A stretch of 64,000 nt of DNA from Ramlibacter terrae (GTDB lineage Bacteria; Pseudomonadota; Gammaproteobacteria; Burkholderiales; Burkholderiaceae_C). Where the stretch lies: the NCBI GenBank assembly GCA_013127575.1, contig CP053418.1, positions 2,666,001-2,730,000 of the forward strand, written 5' to 3'. Under the pieces are notes generated by a model, which was not told the DNA's origin, made no database searches, and saw nothing but the letters and a program-made list of their open reading frames with translations. Positions 51,801-64,000 of this stretch are shown here, piece after piece (within the stretch, counting starts at the first letter, position 1; the number at the start of each line of letters is the position of its first letter). Position numbers and translations under genes: made by a program.

Positions 51801-52190
51801 ATGCGCCAACGCGCTTTCGCCCGCCTCGCCGCGCCCCTCGTGCTCGGCGCCCTGCTGTCCGCCTGCGCTTCCATGATGTCCAACACGCCCGCCAAGGTCG
51901 CGGACGGCGTGTACGTCGGTCCCAACGGGATGACGCTCTACACCTTCGACCGCGACGCGATGGGATCGGGCAAGTCGATGTGCAACGGCCAGTGCGCCAC
52001 CAACTGGCCGCCGCTGATGGCGTCCGCGAGCGACCAGGGCTCGGGCGACTGGAGCGTCGTGACGCGCGACGACGGCGCGCGCCAGTGGGCCTTCAAGGGC
52101 AAGCCGGTCTACTACTGGGTGCGCGACACCAAGCCGGGCGACCGCACCGGCGACGGCTTCAACAACGCCTGGCGCCTGGTGCGGCCCTGA
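51801..52190 (+). CDS. Lipoprotein with secreted repeat (COG4315 / PF03640)
   Basis: Intact, 129 residues. Lipobox LLSACASM, then two copies of the short repeat: ADGVYVGPNGMTLYTFDRDAMGSGKSMCNGQCATNWPPLMA and WSVVTRDDGARQWAFKGKPVYYWVRDTKPGDRTGDGFNNAWRLV. The Cys pair CNGQC is typical. Periplasmic; function unknown. It stands 13 bp before an ECF sigma gene and may belong to its regulon. Confidence 0.8.
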   Translation: MRQRAFARLAAPLVLGALLSACASMMSNTPAKVADGVYVGPNGMTLYTFDRDAMGSGKSMCNGQCATNWPPLMASASDQGSGDWSVVTRDDGARQWAFKGKPVYYWVRDTKPGDRTGDGFNNAWRLVRP

Positions 52191-52203
52191 GTTAGCCTGC
52201 GGC

Positions 52204-52745
52204 ATGCCCGCGGCCCCCGCATCGCAGCCGCTGGTCGGGCACATCCCCGACCTGCGCCGCTACGCGCGCGCGCTCACGGGCGACGCGTGGGCGGCCGACG
52301 ACTGGTGCAGGACACGCTGGAGCGCGCCTGCGAGCGCTGGCAGCTCTGGGCCGCCGGCAGCGACCTGCGGGCCTGGCTGTTCACGCTGATGCACAACCTG
52401 TTCATCGACGGCGCGCGCCGCGCCGTGCGGCAGCAGGGGCAGCGCGTGGACCTCGACGACGTGGCCAACGAACTCGTGGCGCCGCCCTCCCCGGCCGACG
52501 GCGGCATCGACCTGCAGCGCTGCCTGCTGCGCCTGCCCGAGGAGCAGCGGGAGGTGCTGCTGCTGGTCACCCTGCAGGACCTCGGCTACGAAGACGTGGC
52601 GCGCATCACCGGCGTGCCTGTAGGCACGGTGATGTCGCGCTTGTCGCGGGCGCGCAGCCGCCTGCGCGAGCTGATGGAAGGGCGCGCGGCGCCCGCGGTG
52701 GCGCCGGCCTTGCGCCGCCTGAGTGTGAGAACCCCGACGCGATGA
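52204..52745 (+). CDS. ECF-type RNA polymerase sigma factor
   Basis: About 180 residues. Region 2 (HIPDLRRYARALTGDAWAADDLVQDTLERACERWQLW...DLRAWLFTLMHNLFIDGARR) and region 4 (LPEEQREVLLLVTLQDLGYEDVARITGVPVGTVMSRLSRARSRLRELM) are complete. A break near 52303 repairs to CCTGG (ADDLVQDT). The stop overlaps the ATG of the membrane anti-sigma gene. Confidence 0.9.
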
Positions 52746-53541
52746 AAGACGATCCCACGCCCTTGCCCGACGACGCGAAGCTGCACGCCGGGTGGACGGC
52801 CGCCTCGACCCGGCCGAGCGGGCGGACCTGCGTGCGCGTCTCGCCGAAGACCCGGAGGCCGCGGCCACCGCCGCAGCTGGGCTGCCCAGAAGGAAGCGCT
52901 GCGCACGCTGCACACGCAGGTGCTGCGCGAACAGCCGCCGCCTTCGCTGCTGCAGGCGGCGCAGCGGCTCGATGCGCGCAGCACGCACTGGCGCGGTGGC
53001 AGCGCTGGGGCGGAATGGCCGCATCGCTGCTGGTGGCCTTCGGTGTAGGCTGGGCCGCCAACGGCGGCTGGTCCGCGCACCAGGAGCGCACGGCGCTGGG
53101 CGCCGCGCAGACGCAATCGTTCGCCCGCCAGGCCGTGGTGGCGCACGCGGTCTATGCGCCCGAGGTGCGGCACCCGGTGGAAGTGGACGCCGCGCAGCAG
53201 CAGCACCTGGTGCAGTGGCTGTCGAAGCGGCTCGACCGGCCGCTGAAGATTCCCAACCTCGGGGAGCACGGCTACGAGCTGGTCGGCGGCCGGCTGTTGC
53301 CGGGTGACCGGGGCGCCCGCGCGCAGTTCATGTACCAGGCCGCGGGCGGCGACCGCATCACGTTGTACGTGGGTGCGTTGCGCGGTGCGGCGTCGCCGGG
53401 CGAAACCGCCTTCAGCTTCACCGGCGACGGCCCGGCCGCGAGCTTCTATTGGGTCGACGGGGATTCGGCTACGCCCTCGCCGGCAAGTTGCCGCGGCAGC
53501 GGCTGCTGGTGCTGGCGCAGGCGGTGCACCGGCAGTTGTGA
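52742..53541 (+). CDS. Transmembrane anti-sigma factor
   Basis: About 266 residues over four frame breaks (near 52790, 52880, 52985, 53462). An N-terminal zinc-less anti-sigma-like part (LHAWVDGRLDPAERADLRARLAEDPEAAA), one membrane helix (MAASLLVAFGVGWAA) and a periplasmic sensor region (QAVVAHAVYAPEVRHPVEVDAAQQQHLVQWLSKRLDRPLKIPNLGEHGYELVGGRLLPGDRGARAQFMYQ). Overlaps the sigma gene, as for partner pairs. Confidence 0.82.
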
Positions 53542-53559
53542 CCCGGACCCGGTTCTTCC

Positions 53560-53649
53560 GTAGGGCGTGCAAGCCTGCTTGCGCACCGTTCGGCCGTGAT
53601 GGTGCGCAGCGAAGCTGCACCCCTACCGCTACGGCTGCGACCGTAGGGG
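53560..53649. repeat. REP-like nested palindromes downstream of the anti-sigma gene
   Basis: Arms at 53560-53587 and 53601-53626 are inverted copies (GTAGGGcGTGCA...TGCGCACC against GGTGCGCA...TGCACCCCTAC). Each contains its own small hairpin (GCAAGC-CT-GCTTGC; GCAGC-GAA-GCTGC). A third unit, CTACGG/CCGTAG (53629-53646), sits in a further CCCCTAC/GTAGGGG pair ending at 53649. The complex lies between convergent genes. Confidence 0.6.
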
Positions 53650-54749
53650 TCAGTTCAACGCCCGCAACGGATGCGCGTGCTTCGGCGAGGGCGACACGAA
53701 GAACGCGTCCACCATCTCCGGGGTGACGTCCTCGATGCGCGCCGGTTTCCAGCGCGGCGACTGGTCCTTGTCGACGACGAGCGCACGGATGCCCTCCATG
53801 GTTTCGCTCGCCGTGCCCGGACGCAGGTGGAACGCGTGGCGCACCAGGTCGCGTTCCAGCCGCAGTTCGTCGGCCAGCGACAGCTTGCGCGCTTCGCGGA
53901 CCAGGCGCAGGCTGACGTGCAGCATCAGCGGCGAACGCTTGCGCAGCACGGCCACCGTGTCCCCGGCCCGGGACGAGTCGTCGGCTTCCAGCGCGGCGAC
54001 GATCTCGCGCACGGACGGCAGCGAGAAGATCCGCGCGATGTCCGCCGTGCGGCCGGCGAGCTCGCCGCTCGCCGGGTCCGCGGGGTGCGCGGTGAAGCGC
54101 TGGCGCAGCGCCTTCAGGCAGCCCGCGCCACCCGGCGCGGCGAGCCGTTCCCGGTGGCATCGAGTTCCGCCGCAGGCAGCAGTCCGTCGGCCAGCCCGGC
54201 GATGCGCGCATCGTTGCCGCCGATCAGGTTGCCGGTGAGGCCGAGGTATTCGCCCACGCCCGGCGGGCACAGGTGCCCGAGGAACCAGCCGCCGCCGACG
54301 TCGGGGAACAGGCCGATGTTGGTCTCGGGCATGGCCATCTTCGTGCGCTCGGTGACGATGCGCAGGCTGCCGAAGGCGCCGTGGCCCGAGATGCCCATGC
54401 CGCCGCCCATGACGATGCCGTCCATGAAGACGACGAAGGGCTTCGGGTAGACGTGGATCAGGTGGTTGAGGACGTACTCCTCGGTGAAGAAGTCCTCCAG
54501 CCGCGGATCACCCGCGAGCACCGCACGGTGGAAGAAGCGGATGTCGCCGCCGGCGCAGAACGCGCCGAACGGGCCTTCGCGGCCCATGCCGCGCAGCGCC
54601 ACCAGCTGCACCTTCGGATCGTCGCGCCAGGCGCGCAGGGCCGCCGTGAGCTCCCGGATCATTTCCAGCGACAGCGCATTCAGCGCCTTCGGCCGATTCA
54701 GCGTGAGCAGTCCTGCTTCGCCCCGTAGTTCCGCCACCACCTCGCTCAT
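53650..54749 (-). CDS. Enoyl-CoA hydratase/isomerase family, 3-hydroxyisobutyryl-CoA hydrolase type
   Basis: About 366 residues, the length of HIBCH rather than of simple enoyl-CoA hydratases. Crotonase motifs: LNRPKALNALSLEMIREL, GAFCAGGDIRFFHR (oxyanion), DGIVMGGGMGISGHG, MPETNIGLFPDVGGGWFL with the catalytic Glu and Asp, and the HIBCH tail FEEGVRAxxVDKD-like MEGIRALVVDKDQSPRWKPARIEDV. Such enzymes act in valine breakdown. A break near 54118. ATG 54749 overlaps the EamA-transporter stop. Confidence 0.85.
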
Positions 54750-55615
54750 GCGCGCTCTCTCCAACCCACCAGTTCGTTGATCACGAGCGCGCCGATCACC
54801 AGCGCGCCTCCCGCCGGGACGGTCGGTCCCGGCACTTCATTGGCGCCGATCCATGCCAGCAGGATGCCGAAGATCACTTCGAGCAAGGCCAGCAGCGAGA
54901 TCTCCGGCGCCTTCAGCACCCGCGCGCAGACCACCGAGAGCACGCACGGGATCGCGAGCTGCACCAGGCCCAGCAGCGCGAGCAGCCCGACGTCGTGCAT
55001 GGTGGCTGGAAAGGCAAGGCCAGCGGCAGGGTGAGCAGCGTGGAAATGATCGCGCCCACCAGCACCGCCGGCACCAGGTCGACTGGTGCCCGTGCGCATG
55101 GGCGCGCTGGGTGATCGTCCAGTTGACGGCGCCCGCGAACGGCACGCACAGCGCCACCAGCGTGCCGGCGATGTTGCCGGCCTGCACCTGCGAGCCGAAC
55201 ATGTACGCGATGCCGGCGCCGGCGACGAAGATGGCGATCCGGTGCGCGCGGCGATGCGGTGGCCGATGACGGCGCGCGCCATCAGCGCCGTGACGAAGGG
55301 CCCGATGGCCAGCGTCACGAGCACGTTCGCTACGCTGGTCAGCGTCAGGGCCACCATGAACGCGGTGAACATGACGCTCCAGCAGATGCCGGACAGCCAC
55401 AGCGGCCAGCCGCCGCCCTTCAGCTTGCGGAAGACCGCGCTCGGGCCCGGAAGAACGGCAGGATCACCAGCAGCGACACCACCGTGAAGAAGCTGCGCCA
55501 GAACGTCACCTCGAAGCTCGCCGCGTGCTCGGTGCCGCGTGACGACGCCGGCGATGGACCACATCATGGTGACGGCGACCATGAGGAAGACGGCTTTCGT
55601 GTGCGTGAGTCTCAT
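54746..55615 (-). CDS. DMT-superfamily (EamA) transporter
   Basis: About 290 residues, ten predicted membrane helices in two EamA repeats. Recognisable are MRLTHTKAVFLMVAVTMMWSIAGVVTRH, FRKLKGGGWPLWLSGICWSVMFTAFMVALTLTSVANVLVTLAIGPFVTALMARAVIGHRI and LLALLGLVQLAIPCVLSVVCARVLKAPEISLLALLEVIFGILLAWIGANEVPG. At least four frame breaks. Substrate unknown. Its stop overlaps the next gene's start (ATGA). Confidence 0.82.
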   Translation of the reverse strand: MRLTHTKAVFLMVAVTMMWSIAGVVTRHRARGELRGDVLAQLLHGGVAAGDPAVLPGPSAVFRKLKGGGWPLWLSGICWSVMFTAFMVALTLTSVANVLVTLAIGPFVTALMARAVIGHRIAARTGSPSSSPAPASRTCSARRCRPATSPARWWRCACRSRAPSTGRSPSAPMRTGTSRPGAGGAGGRDHFHAAHPAAGLAFPATMHDVGLLALLGLVQLAIPCVLSVVCARVLKAPEISLLALLEVIFGILLAWIGANEVPGPTVPAGGALVIGALVINELVGWRERA

Positions 55616-55678
55616 CGTTGTTCTTTTGATTGTAGGGACGCCGCCGATATCGCCAGGTCGACGCCGCTGCGCGGAGCT

Positions 55679-55773
55679 GAACGCAGAGGGCGCAGAGGAG
55701 GCGCAGAGAACGCAGAAGAATCCTTCTGGATGTCCTTCTGCGTTTCTGCGCCCTCTCTGCGCCCTCTGCGTTC
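55679..55773. repeat. Long hairpin element A (CGCAGAGG-unit family)
   Basis: GAACGCAGAGGGCGCAGAG (55679-55697) returns exactly inverted at 55755-55773, and pairing continues inward with only small gaps for about 45 bp per arm. Each arm is made of repeated CGCAGA(G)(G) units. It fills the gap between typA (ends 55802) and the EamA transporter (starts 55615). A second family member lies at 58968-59076. Confidence 0.8.
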
Positions 55774-55801
55774 AAAGGCTTTTCAGCGGCACCGTCTCGG
55801 C

Positions 55802-57630
<1,829 letters not shown>

Positions 57631-57634
<4 letters not shown>

Positions 57635-58579
57635 ACGGGTACGGGTTCGGTGGAACCGCTCATTTGCTTGATTTCGATCGGGCTCAGGAGGCGGGTGGGG
57701 ATCAGTTCACCGGCACGGATATGGGCTGTCCCCAGCAATTGGCCATCGGGGCCGAGCGCCGCGACATGGGGCGCGTTCGCCCGGGTCCCCCTGCGCCGCA
57801 GGCCGCTGAGGAAACGGCCTGCATCTTCCGTGCCCAGCGTGACACGGGCGTGTCCCGGCAACAGGGCATCGACCGGCAGCAGCCGGGCTGCCCGTTGGGG
57901 CTCGTCCAGCGCCTCGAGTTCCTTCAAGGTCACGCATTGCGCGACGTCGAACGGCCCCGTGGCAATTCTTCGCAGGGCGACCGGTGGGCGCCGCATCCGA
58001 GCGCCTCGCCGATGTCTTCGCCCGGGGTGCGAATGTAGGTGCCCTTGCTCACCTTGGCCACGATGCGCAGCTGGTCGCCGGGCAGCAGCGACAGTTCGAG
58101 CGCATGCACCACGACATCGCGGGCCGCCCGCTCGACCTCTTCGCCGGCCCGCGCGTATTCGTACAGCGCCTTGCCGTCCTTCTTCAACGCGCTGTGCATC
58201 GGCGGCACCTGCGCCAGCGGCCCGGTGAACAGCACCTGCATCTCGGCGACGTGGCGGTCGGTCAGGTGCGGCACGCGCCGCGTCTCGATCACTTCGCCCT
58301 CGGAGTCGCCGGTCGAGGTCTTCAGCCCGAGCTGGGCGATCGCCTCGTACGTCTTGTCTGCGTCCAAATGGATCTGGCTGAATTTGGTGGCCGCCCCGAA
58401 GCACAGCGGCAGCACGCCGGTGGCCATCGGGTCGAGCGTGCCGGTGTGGCCGGCCTTCTCCGCCCGCAGCAGCCACTTGGCTTTCTGCAGGGCCTCGTTG
58501 CTGGAGAGACCCAGCGGTTTGTCGAGCAGCAACACCCCATGCACAGGGCGCCGCTGCACCGTGTGCGTGGCGCGTTCAT
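57631..58579 (-). CDS. truB: tRNA pseudouridine(55) synthase
   Basis: About 316 residues. [18 protein letters not shown], catalytic Asp in [64 protein letters not shown] and [22 protein letters not shown] 58579 is 3 bp after the rbfA stop, with a frame break near 58563; in-frame GTG 58559 is the alternative. A second break near 57982 repairs to CCTGG (HLVALRR). Confidence 0.95.
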
Positions 58580-58581
58580 CG

Positions 58582-58950
58582 CTACTCTTCCTTGGAACGC
58601 GACGAAACGGCCTTGGCGATCAAGGCGTTCATGTCGGCCGCGCGCTCGGTGGTGCGGTCGAACTGGAAATGGAGCGTCGGCACCGTGTGGATGTGAAGGC
58701 GCTTGAACAGGTGGCTGCGCAGGAAACCGGCGGCCTGGTTCAGGCCCTCGGCCGTTTCGTCCGGATCACCCACCAGCAGGCTGAAGAACACCTTCGCATG
58801 TGCGTAGTCGGGCGTGACCTCGACCGCGTTGATCGTGACCATCCCCACCCGCGGGTCCTTCAGCTCGCGCGCGATCAGCTCCGCCAGGTCGCGCTGGATC
58901 TGGTCGGCGACACGGAAGCCGCGGTTGGGTTTGGATGATTTCTTGGGCAT
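58582..58950 (-). CDS. rbfA: 30S ribosome-binding factor A
   Basis: Intact, 122 residues: [55 protein letters not shown]...[44 protein letters not shown]-type fold for 16S 5'-end maturation. Separated from infB by the hairpin element B. Confidence 0.96.
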   Translation of the reverse strand: MPKKSSKPNRGFRVADQIQRDLAELIARELKDPRVGMVTINAVEVTPDYAHAKVFFSLLVGDPDETAEGLNQAAGFLRSHLFKRLHIHTVPTLHFQFDRTTERAADMNALIAKAVSSRSKEE

Positions 58951-58967
58951 GGGGGCCGGGCAGAAAA

Positions 58968-59076
58968 CCGGACGCAGAGGACGCAAAGTTTACGCAGAGG
59001 ACGCGAAAGGAAGCAGAAATCCGTGGTGGATGTTCTTTTGCGTCCTCTGCGTACCCTTCGCGTCCTCTGCGTCCGG
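58968..59076. repeat. Long hairpin element B (CGCAGAGG-unit family)
   Basis: CCGGACGCAGAGGACGC at 58968-58984 returns inverted at 59060-59076. Each arm carries a second ACGCAGAGGACGC unit, giving near-complete pairing over about 50 bp. The tip holds ATCC...GGAT. Same unit plan as element A. It lies between infB (ends 59095) and rbfA (starts 58950), inside a cotranscribed operon. Confidence 0.8.
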
Positions 59077-59094
59077 CTGTCCGTGTTCGGCTGT

Positions 59095-61958
<2,864 letters not shown>

Positions 61959-61977
61959 GTGTTCTCAGTTCCTCCCA

Positions 61978-63479
61978 TCACTCATGCGCGGCCGTTGCCG
62001 CGGCGCCGGTGAACCAGTGTTCACGGGCTTTCATGATCAGGGTCTTGGCCTCTTCCGCGGACTGGCCAGTGATGTCCGTCAATTCGTCGACGGCCGGGTC
62101 GGCCAGTTCGTCGCGGGTGTGCACGCCGGCGTCGGCCAGTTGTGCGATGAGTTGCTGGTTGAGGCCTTCCGGTCCTTGAGATCCGGGAGACTTCCTCGAC
62201 GCTTTCCTCGCGGGCGATTTCCATCGTCAGCAGGGCGTCCTTGGCGCGGGTGCGCAGTTCGTTGACCGTGTCCTCGTCGAAGGATTCGATCTCCAGCATC
62301 TCCGAGATGGGGACGTAGGCGATTTCTTCCGGGGACGTGAAGCCCTCGATGATCAGGATGTCGGCGATTTCCTCGTCGACGTCGAGCTTTTCCATGAACA
62401 GCGCGCGGATCGTGGACTGCTCTTCCTGCTGCTTGGCGGCAGACTCGTTGGCGTCCATGATGTTGATCTTCCAGCCCGTGAGCTCGCTGGCGAGCCGCAC
62501 GTTCTGGCCGCCGCGGCCGATGGCGATGGCGAGGTTCTCCTCGTCGACCACCACGTCCATGGCGTGCTTCTCCTCGTCGACCACGATCGAGCTGACGTTG
62601 GCCGGGGCCAGCGCGCCGATGACGAACTGCGCCGGGTCTTCGGACCACAGCACGATGTCGACGCGCTCGCCGGCGAGCTCGTTGGTGACGGCGTTGACGC
62701 GCGAGCCGCGCACGCCGACGCAGGTGCCGATGGGGTCGACGCGCTTGTCGTGCGAGAGCACGGCGATCTTGGCGCGGCTGCCCGAATCGCGGGCGCAGCT
62801 CTTGATCTCCAGCAGGCCCTGCTCGATCTCGGGGACTTCCTGGCGGAACAGCTCGATCATGAACTCCGGCGCCGAGCGCGAGAGGATGATCGGCGCGCCG
62901 CGCAGCGTCAGGTCGACTTCCATGATCATGGCGCGCACGCGGTCGCCGTTGCGCAGGTTCTCCTTGGGGATCATCTCGCCGCGGCGCAGGCGTCCTTCGA
63001 CGCGGCCGCTCTCGACGATGATGTCGCCCTTGTCCATGCGCTTGACGGTGCCCACGAAGATCTTGTCGCCGCGCGACATGAAGTCGTTGAGCAGCATCTC
63101 GCGCTCGGCGTCGCGGATCTTCTGCAGGATGACCTGCTTGGCAGCCATGGCGCCGATGCGGCCGATCGGCACCGACTCGATGCCTTCCTCGATGTACTCG
63201 CCGACCTCGGCGCCGTCGACGCGCTCCTGCGCGTCCATTAGCAGTTCCTCGGCGTCGGGGTTCTGCAGGCCGGCGTCGTCGGGCACCACCAGCCAGCGGC
63301 GGAAGGTTTCGTAGTCGCCGCTGTCCCGGTCGACGGCCACGCGAATGTCCACCTCACCCCTGGTACAGCTTCTTGGTGGCTCGGGGCGGGGCGGCTTCCA
63401 CCGCGCCGAAGACGACGTCGCGCTCGACGTTCTTCTCGCGCGAAATGGCATCCACCAGCATCAACAGTTCGCGATTCAT
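61978..63479 (-). CDS. nusA: Transcription termination/antitermination protein NusA
   Basis: About 500 residues. N-terminal RNAP-binding domain ([30 protein letters not shown]), S1 domain, two KH domains ([47 protein letters not shown]) and two C-terminal helix-hairpin repeats. Breaks near 63358, 62205 and 62177 repair to CCAGG or CCTGG. The ATG overlaps the rimP stop; infB follows 19 bp downstream. Confidence 0.96.
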
Positions 63480-64000
63480 TTCCCTTGCTCCTGAACCCCG
63501 GCGCGCTTGCGCCCCTTGAAATCGACAATCGGTGCGAGACGCGCTTCCTTGAGCTCGTCCAGCTTGAAACCCAGGACCTGCAACGGTGCAGGCGCCTTCT
63601 TCTTCGAGACCTTCACCCCCGGCGCCGGCTCCGGCGCGTCACTCCAGGTGATCTGCCAGCCGCCGCCCTCGGCCCGCTCGAGCGTGCCGCGGAACTTGCG
63701 GCGGTTGGCCGCCACCGCCCGGCGGCCGCCGCGGCGCCGATGGGCGCCTTCAGCGTGACGTCGACCACCTCGCCGACGAAACGCTCGTAATCCTTCTCGT
63801 GGCGCAACGGGCGGTCGATGCCCGGCGATGACACTTCCAGCCGCTGGTAGTCGACCTCCTCGACCTCCAGCGTGTATTGCAACTGGCGCGTGACGCGTTC
63901 GCAATCCTCGACGTTGACGAACCGCTCGCTGCCGTCCCACGGCCAGTCGATCGTCACGCGCAGCGTGCCACCGGCGGAGCGTTCCAGCTCCACCATGTCG
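63476..64000 (-). CDS. rimP: Ribosome maturation factor RimP (partial, N-terminus outside)
   Basis: The gene runs off the right edge; the first visible residues are DMVELERSAGGTLRVTIDWP. YTLEVSSPGIDRPL-like YQRLEVSSPGIDRPLRHEKDYERFVGEVVDVTLK and FKLDELKEARLAPIVDFKGRKRAG confirm RimP, needed for 30S assembly. A frame break near 63718 in a GCC-rich stretch. First gene of the rimP-nusA-infB-rbfA-truB-typA operon within the window. Confidence 0.93.
   Translation of the reverse strand, partial: RHGGAGTLRRWHAARDDRLAVGRQRAVRQRRGLRTRHAPVAIHAGGRGGRLPAAGSVIAGHRPPVAPREGLRAFRRRGGRRHAEGAHRRRGGRRAVAANRRKFRGTLERAEGGGWQITWSDAPEPAPGVKVSKKKAPAPLQVLGFKLDELKEARLAPIVDFKGRKRAGVQEQGK

Overview
The window is a very high G+C chromosomal segment from a betaproteobacterium of the order Burkholderiales, most likely family Comamonadaceae (Ramlibacter/Variovorax-like). 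The placement rests on the gene order rimP-nusA-infB-rbfA-truB-typA, the ratA/smpB divergent pair, the guaB/guaA neighbourhood, a Sox cluster and family-typical fusion proteins. Genus is inference. No rRNA, tRNA, CRISPR array, insertion sequence or prophage was found.

Layout. 1-7 kb: end of a GST-like gene, ogt, a LapA-type membrane protein, tex, a patatin-like lipase, an iron-containing alcohol dehydrogenase and an esterase. 7-16 kb: a thioesterase-GNAT fusion, an O-antigen ligase/PglL-type membrane enzyme, ygfZ, then the tight mltG-tmk-holB-pilZ run, tatD and an ankyrin-repeat protein. 16-20.6 kb: a leftward copper-tolerance operon (CopL-like protein, TolC-type outer-membrane protein, TAT-exported multicopper oxidase, cupredoxin, CusF-like protein) behind a MerR/CueR-type operator. 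20.7-24.9 kb: stress genes (TerC, HPF-like, two universal stress proteins, one truncated; a decayed patatin gene) and an Xre/RES toxin-antitoxin pair. 24.9-30.4 kb: garD, an RlmN-like radical-SAM gene, a second TerC, a YeeE/YedE transporter and a periplasmic DsrE protein. 30.4-38.4 kb: a thiosulfate-oxidation island, arsR - metallo-beta-lactamase - soxCD - soxB - soxYZAX, encoding every core Sox component. 38.4-41.8 kb: an AMP-ligase, an Fnr-type oxygen regulator and a stand-alone response regulator. 41.8-55.6 kb: ldcA, a tadA-haloalkane dehalogenase fusion, paiB, guaA, vapBC, guaB, rnfH, ratA, smpB, an ECF sigma/anti-sigma pair, a hydroxyisobutyryl-CoA hydrolase-like gene and an EamA transporter. 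55.8-64 kb: the leftward translation operon rimP-nusA-infB-rbfA-truB-typA, running off the right edge.

A dominating property is that most genes over about 0.6 kb are broken by single-base indels, yet both halves stay perfectly conserved. In nearly all of the roughly fifty breaks I could reconstruct, the repaired reading restores CCTGG or CCAGG. I therefore read these as systematic sequencing errors at CCWGG, plausibly a Dcm-like 5-methylcytosine motif read on a nanopore, and annotate the genes as functional units spanning the breaks.

Other points of interest: two copies of a roughly 100-bp hairpin built of CGCAGAGG-like units flanking the 3' translation genes; vapBC lodged between guaB (with its own terminator) and guaA; sox promoters whose -10 boxes sit so close to the start codon that arsR and soxC look leaderless; a class-II-type FNR box before a universal stress gene; and toxin-antitoxin promoters with palindromic operators.
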